From: a virus
Strand: one strand, 5' to 3'
Length of the DNA: 29,881 bases
Virus record (IMG/VR): IMGVR_UViG_3300009163_000127
Location: 1-29,881 of that record
This document shows positions 16,146 to 24,505 of this stretch, piece by piece. The notes under the pieces were generated by a model. It had not been told where the DNA came from, ran no database searches, and was given only the letters and a program-made list of their open reading frames with translations. A program made the position numbers and the translations under genes. The stretch's first letter is position 1. Every line of letters starts with the position of its first letter.

Positions 16146-17140
16146 AATGTGGGTGCCATCTCCTCAATTTTGGCTAAAACTTCAGTAATTGTTGATTCTT
16201 CTATTGAGTTTACTAGATCTGCTTTTACAACCTTGATTACTGAATCGTATATCTTTGCTGGCATAGGTACAAAAGTTTCTGCTGTAAGTCCAAACTGAAA
16301 TTTTATTACCCTTATTGCTGCGTCTCCCGGTTGTGTTTCAAGATTACTAGCGATAGAATCTAATTTAACAATTACTTCTTGTAATACGCCTCTTACTTTT
16401 ATGTACGCTACCAAGCTAAATTTTGTAACTATTTGTTCAAGTATTTGGTTCATATCTTCTAATTGCATTGTCCAAGCATACATCGTATAAGAAATATTAA
16501 TTGGAATTCCTCTAGCAACACCAAACAATGTTTCTTTATTTGCAAATTTATTTTCTTTTGTTGGTTCAAATCCATTGTATGCTTGCACATAGCTTAATGC
16601 TTGATGGTATGTGTATCTTTTGGAATCAAATTCATACCCAGTTGCACTAATTGCAAGCATTGGTAATTTGATTCTATCAACTACAAGTGTTTCGTCTTTT
16701 CTTACATTTTGTTGTAAGATTGCAGCCACTGCTCTTTCTTGAGTTGCCCAGATTATTGGAATTTGATGTGCTTTTCCATCTTCATCAATTACAACAATAT
16801 TTCTGAATAAGTCTATTACGCCTTCATCAGTTCCTCTGAGTGACTTGGAATATCTGTAAATTGTGTCTTCGTTTAATCCGCTTGCTGGTTCGTTGACAAT
16901 TTTGCCTGCTTGCATTGGATCACAGTTATTAGCTGCGCCATTGCCGAGATTGTTGACAAAATTATCTCTTAACCAATCAGCTGCACCATTATCTCCGACA
17001 TTATTTTGATTGTCAGGTTGCATGTGACAATCCATACCCGGAGGTGGATCTTGATTATTTGACCGTCCAAGCAAACTTGGATCTGGGCAAGGATTTATTT
17101 GTTTTTCGTATTGGTTTGGATTTGGACCTATAGGTAACAT
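16142..17140 (-). CDS. Tail sheath stabiliser/terminator (gp15-like)
   Basis: 332 residues from the ATG at 17140, chosen because an ACTAAATA box ends 5 bases upstream; a GTG at 17173 in the same frame would add 11 residues. The first 110 residues are Pro/Asn/Gln-rich. The domain from about 115 has IVVIDEDGKAHQIPIIWATQ, then IPINISYTMYAWTMQLEDMN, then AIRVIKFQFGLTAETFVP, in the order seen in gp15-like proteins of T4-type phages. T4 gp15 forms a hexamer ending the tail tube and sheath below the neck. It is the first gene of the minus-strand tail operon. Confidence 0.75.
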   Translation of the reverse strand: MLPIGPNPNQYEKQINPCPDPSLLGRSNNQDPPPGMDCHMQPDNQNNVGDNGAADWLRDNFVNNLGNGAANNCDPMQAGKIVNEPASGLNEDTIYRYSKSLRGTDEGVIDLFRNIVVIDEDGKAHQIPIIWATQERAVAAILQQNVRKDETLVVDRIKLPMLAISATGYEFDSKRYTYHQALSYVQAYNGFEPTKENKFANKETLFGVARGIPINISYTMYAWTMQLEDMNQILEQIVTKFSLVAYIKVRGVLQEVIVKLDSIASNLETQPGDAAIRVIKFQFGLTAETFVPMPAKIYDSVIKVVKADLVNSIEESTITEVLAKIEEMAPTL

Positions 17141-17145
17141 GAAAT

Positions 17146-17153
17146 TATTTAGT
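17146..17153 (-). promoter_or_regulatory. T4-late-like promoter box (ACTAAATA) of the tail operon
   Basis: On the minus strand ACTAAATA ends 5 bases before the ATG at 17140. The spacing equals that of the AATAAATA boxes. It would start the sheath/tube operon. Confidence 0.45.
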
Positions 17154-17184
17154 ATTATTTGTTCGAATTTCACTGTAATATATT

Positions 17185-18021
17185 ATGGAAAAGAAAACCA
17201 AAGTGCTTTATAGAACTTATGGCACCAGTATTGGTCCCCGTAAGATCAAGATTGAAATTCCCGGTTTTGCTGGTGAATCAAACGACCATGCAAATGGAAG
17301 TAAAGCTCAACCTTTCCATTGTTTGCCATTTGTAGACGGAAGCACATATGGTCTTGAATTAATATATCATTTTGAAACAACAACTATTGTCAGAAACGTA
17401 AAAGGTAAATTAATATTTGATGGGGATTGGTCTAAAGAAAAATTAAATGTAAAGTATTCGACAATTCCACCGTTTGGTACATTTGCAGAAGGACATTATG
17501 GATTCACATCAAGTCTTGATATTATGCCGCCACCGGGACATATTATCAGAGTAGAACCACATCCTAGCTTTTATACAGATCCAACTTGGTCAACACCATG
17601 TGCTGTTCCCGGTCATATCCAGTCAGAATTTTGGAGTAGTATTTTCTTTGTTGTATTCAAAGCTCCTCTTGAAGGACAGCAGCAAATATTCCAAAAAGGC
17701 AAACCTTATGCACAAATTTTCATTTTACCTAAAAAAGCAACTTATGAAATTGAGGAAATGCCTCTTGATGTTCGGAAGAAAAGAGAAAAAAGAAATGATA
17801 TTGTTTTCAACAATAGAAGAAAAGTTGCTAAACACAACTGGAGAGATAATTTAAATCAAGAGTTTGATGACAAGTACAAACAACTTAAGATGATATTTGA
17901 GAAAAAAGGCATTGATGGCGTTGATGCATTCTTAGAAAAAATTGCATGTCCTGTTGTTAAAGGCAAACTACGTTACAAATTAGTCAACTACAGCAAACTC
18001 AATAAGAAAAAACAAAAATAA
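17185..18021 (+). CDS. DUF6065-like protein
   Basis: 278 residues. A beta-rich core (about 60-185) contains YGFTSSLDIMPPPGHIIRVE, then PGHIQSEFWSS, and ends with FQKGKPYAQIFILPKK. This order (aromatic strand, PPG turn, a target-type Glu/Trp segment, then F-x-KG-x-P) resembles DUF6065-type proteins of phages, function unknown. The last 80 residues are very basic and helical and may bind nucleic acid. The ATG directly follows AATATATT; there is no Shine-Dalgarno sequence, and the spacing is too short for the usual late-box geometry. The start lies 44 bases from the divergent gp15-like gene. Confidence 0.6.
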   Translation: MEKKTKVLYRTYGTSIGPRKIKIEIPGFAGESNDHANGSKAQPFHCLPFVDGSTYGLELIYHFETTTIVRNVKGKLIFDGDWSKEKLNVKYSTIPPFGTFAEGHYGFTSSLDIMPPPGHIIRVEPHPSFYTDPTWSTPCAVPGHIQSEFWSSIFFVVFKAPLEGQQQIFQKGKPYAQIFILPKKATYEIEEMPLDVRKKREKRNDIVFNNRRKVAKHNWRDNLNQEFDDKYKQLKMIFEKKGIDGVDAFLEKIACPVVKGKLRYKLVNYSKLNKKKQK

Positions 18022-18034
18022 TTTTATTTTACAA

Positions 18035-18700
18035 ATGCAAGTAAACATTGCAATAGCTACAAATATAAACTTTTATAAAAATACAATTCCTATTATTGTC
18101 AAATCTTTGATTGATGCAGGAATAGACAAAGAATATATATTCATTTTCAATGGTGGGTTTGACAAAAGAGAAGAAATTGTTGAAAATGAAATAAAAACAA
18201 TTTTTTTAGATCATAATTCTTTTGAATATGCGCCGCTTATTGATATAGCAGAAAATAAATTAGAATCTGATTATTGGTTTTTAATTCATGATACTTGTAA
18301 AGTTGGACCAAATTTCAAAAATATTTTGTGTTCTGTTGCATGTTATAATCCAATAAAAGTTGCTTTAAAAACATCTCCATCAATGTCTATTGGATTGTAT
18401 AAATATGATTACATATTAAAATATTACGATAAATTAATAAAAATCAAAAATAAAGATTATTCTTTAGAAGGTTTACAAAAGTGGAAACAATGGGGAATTG
18501 CTTCGGAAGATTATTTATTATGGAAACATGAACCTGAAAATACAACTTTATTTAATCCAGATAATTCTTTCACGAAAATCAAACAAGAAAATTGGTATGG
18601 TCAGTCAACGGTAAGAATTGTTGAATATTACCCCCAATTGGACTTATATAAAAATAAATCCAATTGGTTTCCTAAATCTTGGATGGAATTAAATCTTTAA
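18035..18700 (+). CDS. Putative GT-A-like glycosyltransferase
   Basis: 221 residues. The N-terminal strand-helix-strand NIAIATNINFYKNTIPIIVK and the next strand YIFIFNGGFD look like a nucleotide-sugar-binding fold. LESDYWFLIHDTCKVGPNFK places HDTC where a DxD motif would be, so catalysis is uncertain. It begins 13 bases after the previous stop with no Shine-Dalgarno sequence, and is probably read by reinitiation. The sequence is extremely AT-rich (many AAA, AAT and ATA codons), like the glycosyltransferase at 1818. It may modify the same target. Confidence 0.5.
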   Translation: MQVNIAIATNINFYKNTIPIIVKSLIDAGIDKEYIFIFNGGFDKREEIVENEIKTIFLDHNSFEYAPLIDIAENKLESDYWFLIHDTCKVGPNFKNILCSVACYNPIKVALKTSPSMSIGLYKYDYILKYYDKLIKIKNKDYSLEGLQKWKQWGIASEDYLLWKHEPENTTLFNPDNSFTKIKQENWYGQSTVRIVEYYPQLDLYKNKSNWFPKSWMELNL

Positions 18701-18714
18701 AATAAAGTTATTTG

Positions 18715-18722
18715 AATAAATA
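18715..18722 (+). promoter_or_regulatory. T4-late-like promoter box (AATAAATA)
   Basis: AATAAATA ends 6 bases before the ATG at 18729 and lies between two genes of the same strand. No Shine-Dalgarno sequence is present, so a leaderless mRNA is implied. Confidence 0.5.
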
Positions 18723-18728
18723 AATATT

Positions 18729-19211
18729 ATGAAAACATTTTTTGATTGGATGGCAAGTTCTAAATATTACACTGAAGATACAAGAACAGGCATGCCTGTT
18801 GCTCCTAATCAGCAACAAACAACTGGTTTCCCAGATAATCGTGACACAAGTGTAAGAAGAGCAGCACCAAGCAAGCCACAAGCCAACAATCAAATGAATG
18901 TAAGCAAAGAATTCCAACAAAGATGGTCTGCAAATCTTCCGTTAATAGTACAATCACTTAAACAAGCTGATCAATCGATTCAGAATATAAGCCCCAATGA
19001 CCAGTCAGCCGCCAATGGTATCAGCAATATTTCAAAAAACTTAGATGATGTCGCAAAGAATTTTTTAACATACAAAAATCATACTGTTCAAACTTTTGCT
19101 AAGTTAAGAAATATGTTGAACCAAAAAACACAAGAACTAAAAAATTCGCCGCCGCCTGTTGATCGTATGAGTGATCCCGCCTACAGTAGAGAGGCGGGAA
19201 AGGTCAGATAA
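18729..19211 (+). CDS. Small protein with MKTF capsid-targeting-like N-terminus
   Basis: 160 residues, family unknown. The N-terminus MKTFFDWMASSKYYTED resembles the T4 internal-protein leader MKTYQEFIAE and the starts of other small proteins in this window. Residues 20-60 are polar and Gln/Asn-rich; 60-145 form an amphipathic helical region (KEFQQRWSANLPLIVQSLKQ onwards), perhaps a coiled coil. A CCCGCC...GGCGGG hairpin lies in the last codons, in a region more GC-rich than the rest. It converges on the Gly/Met-rich gene across 16 bases. Confidence 0.6.
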   Translation: MKTFFDWMASSKYYTEDTRTGMPVAPNQQQTTGFPDNRDTSVRRAAPSKPQANNQMNVSKEFQQRWSANLPLIVQSLKQADQSIQNISPNDQSAANGISNISKNLDDVAKNFLTYKNHTVQTFAKLRNMLNQKTQELKNSPPPVDRMSDPAYSREAGKVR

Positions 19212-19227
19212 AAAATAAATTTTTAAA

Positions 19228-19980
19228 TTATACGCCGCCGTAGCCGCCGCCCATACCAGTGCCGCCCATGCCGCCACCTTGACCGCCACCACCCATACCG
19301 GCTCCCATACCGCCGCCGCCCATGCCGCCGCCAAAGCCACCTGCCATGTTGCCTGCACCCATTCCACCTTGTCCACCACCTTGATCGCCTTGTTCTCCAC
19401 TCATGTCGGCTGATCCACCCATAGCACCACTCATGTCAGGTGCGCCAGTGTCGCCTTTCTTTTTATTTTCGCCTTCTCCATCTTCATCTTCGCCTTCGTC
19501 TTCGTCACCTTCCTCATCCTCATCGCCAGAAACGCTGCCAATTAGGTCTTCAAGTTGCTTGACAAGATCTTCAATTTGCTGACCTTTGTCTTCATCTTGT
19601 GACTTGTAGTTTTCAAGTTGATCTTTAATAGTTTCAATAGCTGATTTTACTGTATCTTCATCTGCTCCACCTTCACTTGGTGAAACATTTGCATCATCTG
19701 TATCAGCTGGAGCAGATCCCATTTGATCATTACCCCCACCCATTTGATTTTGTTGACCTTGTGCATTACCAGAAAAATTAGGCTGACCCATTCCTTGACC
19801 GCCGCCCATATTGCCGGGAGGTGCCATTCCACCGCCCATATTACCACCCATGTTGCCGCCCATGTTACCGGGAGGTGCCATTCCACCGCCCATATTGCCG
19901 CCCATGTTACCGGGAGGTGCCATGCCGCCGCCCATGCCTTGTTCTTGAAGAATGCGATACATTTCATAAAAAGTCTTCAT
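19228..19980 (-). CDS. Gly/Met-rich repeat protein with MKTF N-terminus
   Basis: 250 residues. The leader MKTFYEMYRILQE (LQE at 11-13 fits an (L/I)xE protease site) is followed by three copies of a GGGMAPPGNMGG unit within residues 15-60, an acidic coiled-coil segment (about 105-160) and a D/E run (about 155-170). The last 60 residues are almost entirely Gly, Met and Ala. TAGGAG precedes the ATG. The composition predicts a disordered protein. The GGN/CCG-rich DNA contrasts with the AT-rich neighbours. Function is unknown; the shared leader suggests a head-associated protein. Confidence 0.65.
   Translation of the reverse strand: MKTFYEMYRILQEQGMGGGMAPPGNMGGNMGGGMAPPGNMGGNMGGNMGGGMAPPGNMGGGQGMGQPNFSGNAQGQQNQMGGGNDQMGSAPADTDDANVSPSEGGADEDTVKSAIETIKDQLENYKSQDEDKGQQIEDLVKQLEDLIGSVSGDEDEEGDEDEGEDEDGEGENKKKGDTGAPDMSGAMGGSADMSGEQGDQGGGQGGMGAGNMAGGFGGGMGGGGMGAGMGGGGQGGGMGGTGMGGGYGGV
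19811..19938 (-). repeat. Tandem imperfect repeats encoding GGGMAPPGNMGG
   Basis: Three near-identical stretches of about 32 bases begin at 19811, 19865 and 19907 (spacings 54 and 42). The unequal spacing comes from an extra NMGG unit, suggesting slippage or unequal recombination within the coding sequence. Confidence 0.8.
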
Positions 19981-19988
19981 ATGTGCTC

Positions 19989-20525
19989 CTAGACAATTTT
20001 AAAGTCAGCGTCTTCAGTTTTTCCAGTAGAACTACCACTAACAGCGTCTTCTTGGAATCTCTGACAGATTAGTTGCAATCTCAATGCATTATATAGTTTA
20101 AACTCACCTAATTTTCGTTCTATAATAACCCAATCTTCATTAAGAAAAGGAGTTTTAACTCTACTACCAATTTTGGGAGCATGTCCTAAATCTCTTAGAA
20201 CTGCACGATAATTTAATTCAAACGTCATCTCATCTGGAGAATCAATCCCAAATGCAGTTTGCATATTTTGTGATGGAACTGGTTCATAAACACACCACAA
20301 TTGAACAGGATTTTGACTATAAATCTTTGCTCTTGATTCGACATACAAAGGATCAACATTGTTTACGTCAATGAATAATTCAAAATAAAACAAAGGAGAT
20401 CCACCAAGTCTAATGGTTTCTTCATCATAAATATTAAATAAATCTCTTGCAGGATTCTGGTCATCAAATTGCTGCAAGCTTCCTGTCGGACAAAACGGTT
20501 TACCATCAGGTTTGTATATTGTCAT
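19989..20525 (-). CDS. Putative virion structural protein
   Basis: 178 residues. It starts MTIYKPDGKPF, echoing MAVYKKDGSVY of the gene at 20978 on the other strand. The middle is beta-rich (SPLFYFELFIDVNNVDPLYV, then VQLWCVYEPV), and the end has ALRLQLICQRFQED. Similar small beta-proteins occur between the head and tail genes of T4-like phages, but no specific role is claimed. AAAGGAAT precedes the ATG. It forms a short minus-strand operon with the 135-residue gene upstream (9-base gap) and the Gly/Met-rich gene downstream (8-base gap). Confidence 0.6.
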   Translation of the reverse strand: MTIYKPDGKPFCPTGSLQQFDDQNPARDLFNIYDEETIRLGGSPLFYFELFIDVNNVDPLYVESRAKIYSQNPVQLWCVYEPVPSQNMQTAFGIDSPDEMTFELNYRAVLRDLGHAPKIGSRVKTPFLNEDWVIIERKLGEFKLYNALRLQLICQRFQEDAVSGSSTGKTEDADFKIV

Positions 20526-20534
20526 AATATTCCT

Positions 20535-20942
20535 TTATGCACAACTGTTTAAAGAAACTTGTGATGTAATAAGTACTTGTCCTCCACTGCCCGGAAGTTG
20601 GAAAGGAGCAGCTGTAAATCTTTCAAGCCACAACAAATCACCAGCTACATTTGTGATGTAATAACCATAAACAGTAGCACTCGTTGTTATGTTGAATGTT
20701 TGTTCTGCGTAACTTGCTGTGGTAATACCGCCACCTGATGTAGCCACAGTCCAGCTTAAAGAAGTAAGGGTAATTGCAGCGTAACCACCGGATGTTACTT
20801 CTGTTACATCTCCAACCACAGTAGTTGAACTTGGCGTTAAATTATTTGAATATAAATGTAAAATGGTATTGGTTGGCGTAGCTACATTGAGCATATTGTT
20901 TAAAAGTGTAACTTCACTAACATTAGGAATTACAAGAGCCAT
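20535..20942 (-). CDS. Phage structural beta-protein (virion-associated)
   Basis: 135 residues. The start MALVIPNVSEVTLLNNMLNV, the VYGYYITN strand and the Thr/Ser/Gly-rich beta pattern match a family of phage virion proteins often found in head or fibre gene clusters and usually annotated as hypothetical. The composition has almost no Lys and only a few charged residues, as in a compact beta-sandwich. AAAAGGAGAA precedes the ATG, a strong ribosome-binding site. It is the first gene of the minus-strand group that ends with the Gly/Met-rich gene. Confidence 0.6.
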   Translation of the reverse strand: MALVIPNVSEVTLLNNMLNVATPTNTILHLYSNNLTPSSTTVVGDVTEVTSGGYAAITLTSLSWTVATSGGGITTASYAEQTFNITTSATVYGYYITNVAGDLLWLERFTAAPFQLPGSGGQVLITSQVSLNSCA

Positions 20943-20962
20943 AAAATTCTCCTTTTATTACT

Positions 20963-20970
20963 AATAAATA
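20963..20970 (+). promoter_or_regulatory. T4-late-like promoter box (AATAAATA)
   Basis: AATAAATA ends 7 bases before the ATG at 20978, in the 35-base gap between divergent genes. No Shine-Dalgarno sequence is present. Confidence 0.5.
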
Positions 20971-20977
20971 TATAGTC

Positions 20978-21583
20978 ATGGCAGTGTACAAAAAAGATGG
21001 AAGTGTTTACAAATTGAATGGACCAAACAACTTGATGTTTACACAAGAAAATTGGAATTCATTTGTAACACATAACTTGAAGAACCTAAAAGACTTCAAA
21101 ATGGAATCAAATATTCCACATGTTGTATTAGGTTCTAAGAAAGAACCGATTGTTGTTAAAGAAGAACCGATTATTGTTAAAGAAGAACCTGAAATTAAAG
21201 AAACAGCACCAATTGTCGAAGGAATTAAGCCAATTGTTAAACCAGAACCAAAAATTGTCCATCAAATAAAAAATGAATTTGATGATTATATAAAAACAAT
21301 TATTCATTGTGCTTTGGCAAAAAGAGAAGAAAAAAAAGATAATTTATACGATGAAGTAACCGTCAAATATAAATTTGTTGATAAATTTACATTTGAATCA
21401 ATTATTTTATCGACAAATGATTTTACACTTATTTTTTGGACAATGTTGGACAAATTAACAGTTGGATCTATTCTTTACCCACAAGATGACTCAAAAAGAT
21501 GGTGGGAAATAAAAGAAATTGAGAGTGCTCCCGGTGGTTACAAAGTTGTTTGTGTATTTACCAGAAACACTCCTTCTTTTTAG
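20978..21583 (+). CDS. Hypothetical virion-type protein with KEEP repeats
   Basis: 201 residues. The N-terminus MAVYKKDGSVYKLNGPN resembles the start of the gene at 19989-20525. A linker (about 48-95) carries repeats such as KEEPIVV and KEEPIIV, encoded by near-identical 21-base DNA repeats. The C-terminal domain (about 100-201) is alpha/beta with WWEIKEIESAPGGYKVVCVF. Such an N-terminal tag plus Pro/Glu linker plus domain layout suits a virion attachment protein, but this is inference. Its TAG stop overlaps the TAA of the convergent 664-residue gene. Confidence 0.6.
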   Translation: MAVYKKDGSVYKLNGPNNLMFTQENWNSFVTHNLKNLKDFKMESNIPHVVLGSKKEPIVVKEEPIIVKEEPEIKETAPIVEGIKPIVKPEPKIVHQIKNEFDDYIKTIIHCALAKREEKKDNLYDEVTVKYKFVDKFTFESIILSTNDFTLIFWTMLDKLTVGSILYPQDDSKRWWEIKEIESAPGGYKVVCVFTRNTPSF

Positions 21584-23574
21584 TCTCTCATCGTTTTGTG
21601 CATCATTTCTTCCATCCTTGCCATAACAGCTTCTACAGCTGAAAGTTGACCAACTCTTCTGTGTTTAGTGCCTGCTTGACCTACATTTTTTTCTGTAAGT
21701 CTTTGACATAGTTCCATAGTTAAAAATCTTAGTGTTTTTTCTATTTGATTGTAAATAGCTTTTTTATTTCCTTCTAAATCAAACTTGCCAATATTTCTTA
21801 ATGCTTTGTCTCTAATAAGAGTTTTAAACAATTCGTATGCTTGAGGATTGGTTATTCTTTTATCTCTGCTTACAAATGTCTTGAACATGATATTATATGG
21901 TCCGTTATAATTAGCCCCAATGTATTCTTTTACGAATTGATCAAAAACATTGCTAGGATCATTTAGGTAACCCATTAAATTATTTAAACTATTATTAAGA
22001 TTGGTTAATCTCGCACCAACATCTAATGAAAATTTCTTGTTAGGATGAATACCACCAGCAAGAGTTAAATCTCTTCTGTCTAGTTCATCTGGAATATCTT
22101 CTTCTCTTGCAAATTGATAAAATATTCTTCCTCTTTTGCCTACTTTATTTTTTTCTGCAATTTCTCTAGGATTATAATGATGACCAACTGCGTTTTCTCT
22201 GTCTAATCGTGCCATAAGATTTCTTAGTTCTTGTGCTTCTTCAGGATTGTCTTCACTTATTGCTTTAGCAATTTTTTTGTTTAATTTACTTTTAACAACA
22301 TCGATATTGAAAAGAAATTTTCCACTATGAATTTCTGGAATAACATCTCCTGCCACATGAGGATTTGGCTCACTTGGATGTGTCAGTTTTGTTCCTTTTT
22401 CTGGATCGATTATTTGACCGTGATAACCTTTAATCTTATGAGAAAATAAATCTATATCTGCTAATGCTTCACTTAGTCTTCTTTCAAGAGGATTGTTAAC
22501 ATCTACAAGCATTTCTATTAATTCTGTAAATTGCTCATCACTAAAATCATGAGCCTCATGATCACCAATTGCTGCTTCCAAAATGTTAGGGAAATTACCG
22601 TTTAACGCATATCTGTAAGCATAGTTAGTTCCTAATGGAGTTTCAATCATTAAATTAAATTTTCCTCTTAAGAAGTCTAATTTTTGTGGATCAATGCCTT
22701 CTTCAGTTCCTATCATGTTTTTAAGATTTGTGATATAATTTTTATAAAAATTTACTAAAGATGGTTTGTAAATTGTTTTGTCTGCAATGTCAACAGTTTC
22801 TCCTGTACTGCCTAAATAAGGTGTTCTTGCTCTTCTTCTATGTGTTTCTTGATTTATAATAGATCTTGGATCATTTAGAAGTGCTTGTGATGAAAAACCA
22901 ATCCATTCCTGCAAATTGTTAACAATTGTGTCTTTTTCAGGACAAGTAAAACCATCTGTGTACCAGTTACCTTCTTGCTCATGATCTGGAATATCAGGAT
23001 TAAAATTCTTGATTCTACTTAAGTCAAATCCTTTATCACTTGACCCTTTTGCCCCTTCAAGTCTTGTGACTAATTCTGCAATATAATTGTCTCTTATTGT
23101 GTGAGAACCTTCATCAGCAACGCCATGTTTATGTTTTCTTGAAAAATTATACACAGTTCTTGGATAGGTTACATTCATCCATGCGCCACCACCATCTTCT
23201 CTTTCAGATAAAAATCTATCAACAGAATTTTTTGCATTATCATGAGCATTATTTTGAATTCTTATTGTTTCTTGCTCTGTGTTACCTCTAGGATTGTCAA
23301 GATTACCTAATATAACTTGCTGTCTAGAATTTATTAGTCCATAATAAGTTAATTTGCTCTGCTTACCCTTTGCATCATTCAGTCCTTCTAAAGGTCTATT
23401 TCTTGCTTCTTCCCTTTTTAGTAAAGCTTTTGGTAAATCAACACAATAACGCTGTGCAATAGCCCTTTCCCATAGTTTTGCAGGGAATTGTCTAAGGAAT
23501 TTCATGTCATCTTCACCGAACAAATGAAAGTCGTGATTAATGTGTCCAGCAAAGTATTCACTAAAAAGTTTCAT
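21580..23574 (-). CDS. Large protein of unknown function, 664 aa
   Basis: The largest gene here without a recognised family. It begins MKLFSEYFAGHINHDFHLFG, again an M-K-x-F aromatic/acidic leader. The protein is hydrophilic, rich in Asn, Arg and Glu, without signal peptide or membrane segments; HGVADEGSHTIRDNYIAELV and NIMFKTFVSRDKRITNP give no clear enzyme motif. GAGGAAC lies 6 bases before the ATG, and the TATATATA box at 23602-23609 could serve it too. Its size, leader and position between structural genes suggest an internal virion protein, but this is unproven. Confidence 0.7.
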   Translation of the reverse strand: MKLFSEYFAGHINHDFHLFGEDDMKFLRQFPAKLWERAIAQRYCVDLPKALLKREEARNRPLEGLNDAKGKQSKLTYYGLINSRQQVILGNLDNPRGNTEQETIRIQNNAHDNAKNSVDRFLSEREDGGGAWMNVTYPRTVYNFSRKHKHGVADEGSHTIRDNYIAELVTRLEGAKGSSDKGFDLSRIKNFNPDIPDHEQEGNWYTDGFTCPEKDTIVNNLQEWIGFSSQALLNDPRSIINQETHRRRARTPYLGSTGETVDIADKTIYKPSLVNFYKNYITNLKNMIGTEEGIDPQKLDFLRGKFNLMIETPLGTNYAYRYALNGNFPNILEAAIGDHEAHDFSDEQFTELIEMLVDVNNPLERRLSEALADIDLFSHKIKGYHGQIIDPEKGTKLTHPSEPNPHVAGDVIPEIHSGKFLFNIDVVKSKLNKKIAKAISEDNPEEAQELRNLMARLDRENAVGHHYNPREIAEKNKVGKRGRIFYQFAREEDIPDELDRRDLTLAGGIHPNKKFSLDVGARLTNLNNSLNNLMGYLNDPSNVFDQFVKEYIGANYNGPYNIMFKTFVSRDKRITNPQAYELFKTLIRDKALRNIGKFDLEGNKKAIYNQIEKTLRFLTMELCQRLTEKNVGQAGTKHRRVGQLSAVEAVMARMEEMMHKTMRD

Positions 23575-23601
23575 ACATGTTCCTCAATTTGATTCTTTCT
23601 T

Positions 23602-23609
23602 TATATATA
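23602..23609 (+). promoter_or_regulatory. Late-like box (TATATATA), possibly bidirectional
   Basis: TATATATA ends 5 bases before the ATG at 23615, the T4-late spacing. The box is a palindrome, so the same element could start minus-strand transcription about 25-30 bases before the ATG at 23574, whose gene does have a Shine-Dalgarno sequence. Confidence 0.45.
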
Positions 23610-23614
23610 TTAAC

Positions 23615-24502
23615 ATGGCATATTCTTGCGCTTCAAATACAATGTATTTTAAACGACCAACTGCTGAGTCGCAAAATTGCAGTACCAATAATTTTAATCT
23701 TGGTGTTTCTGATCCTTTGGATATTGGACAGCTATCACCAAGAACAAACAGAACAAAGGTTAAATCGCAATTAAGAGATTATATTCTCTTAATGTTAGGT
23801 GCTCCTGTTGTTACAATTGAACTTGATGATCAGCAATTAGATGCTGCTGTAGATCTTTCTTTGCAGATTTACGAAGATTATGCGCCAAGGGAATTTTTTC
23901 AGTATTATGTTTTTAATACAATTCCCGGTAAAAGCATTTACACATTGCCTCCTGATGTTGGATTTGTAAGAAATGTTTTTTACAAGCAAATGGCAACATT
24001 TAGTTTTAGTTCATCCGATCTTGGTGGTGCAATTCCTATTGAATATTTCTATCCCGGTGGTGCTTACGCATCAATTACAGGTGGTATGATTGACTCTGTA
24101 ACTCCTATTTGGGGACGTGTAGGTGAATGGAGTTTATATAAAGAATACGAAAGAACTTATGCTCGTAGTGCAAGTAATCTAGGTGGTTGGGAATGGTTGG
24201 GAGATTATCAGAATATTAAAGTATATCCAATTCCGAGAAGTCCAACCGCTGTGATTGTTCATTATTTACAAAAGAATAAAGACTGGCAACGTGTTAGCCA
24301 AGCGATGCAAGAAGGTGCCTTGGCGCATGCAAAGATCATGCTAGGACGCATTAGAGGCAAATATACTACATTACCCGGCGCTCAGGGCGGTGTGCAGCTA
24401 GATGGCACTACTTTGTTAACAGAGGGCATTCAAGAAAAGAAAGATTGGGAAGAAAGATTGATTACTAGGTATGGAGATATTCCTTATATTTCTATGGGAT
24501 GA
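23615..24502 (+). CDS. Neck/head-completion-like structural protein
   Basis: 295 residues from the ATG at 23615, 5 bases after a TATATATA box; in-frame upstream codons would overlap the divergent gene. KVKSQLRDYILLMLGAPVVT, then ELDDQQLDAAVDLSLQIYED, match the N-terminal helices of head-completion or neck proteins of many T4-like and jumbo phages. A beta-rich centre with Gly/Ser/Tyr loops follows, then helices near LAHAKIMLGRIRGK. Whether it corresponds to T4 gp13 or gp14 cannot be decided here. The next gene starts three bases after its stop. Confidence 0.65.
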   Translation: MAYSCASNTMYFKRPTAESQNCSTNNFNLGVSDPLDIGQLSPRTNRTKVKSQLRDYILLMLGAPVVTIELDDQQLDAAVDLSLQIYEDYAPREFFQYYVFNTIPGKSIYTLPPDVGFVRNVFYKQMATFSFSSSDLGGAIPIEYFYPGGAYASITGGMIDSVTPIWGRVGEWSLYKEYERTYARSASNLGGWEWLGDYQNIKVYPIPRSPTAVIVHYLQKNKDWQRVSQAMQEGALAHAKIMLGRIRGKYTTLPGAQGGVQLDGTTLLTEGIQEKKDWEERLITRYGDIPYISMG

Positions 24503-24505
24503 CAT

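Noticed and set aside
17174-17184. TAATATATTA as a bidirectional late promoter for 17185 and the gp15-like gene
   Set aside because: It touches the ATG directly, so transcription would begin inside the gene; the gp15-like gene has a better box at 17146-17153.
19176-19198. CCCGCCT...AGGCGGG hairpin as a terminator
   Set aside because: It lies inside the last codons of a gene and no T-run follows on either strand.
19723-20072. Plus-strand frames rich in His/Arg/Pro repeats
   Set aside because: They are mirror images of the Gly/Met-rich repeats on the minus strand, have no ribosome-binding site and span two real genes.
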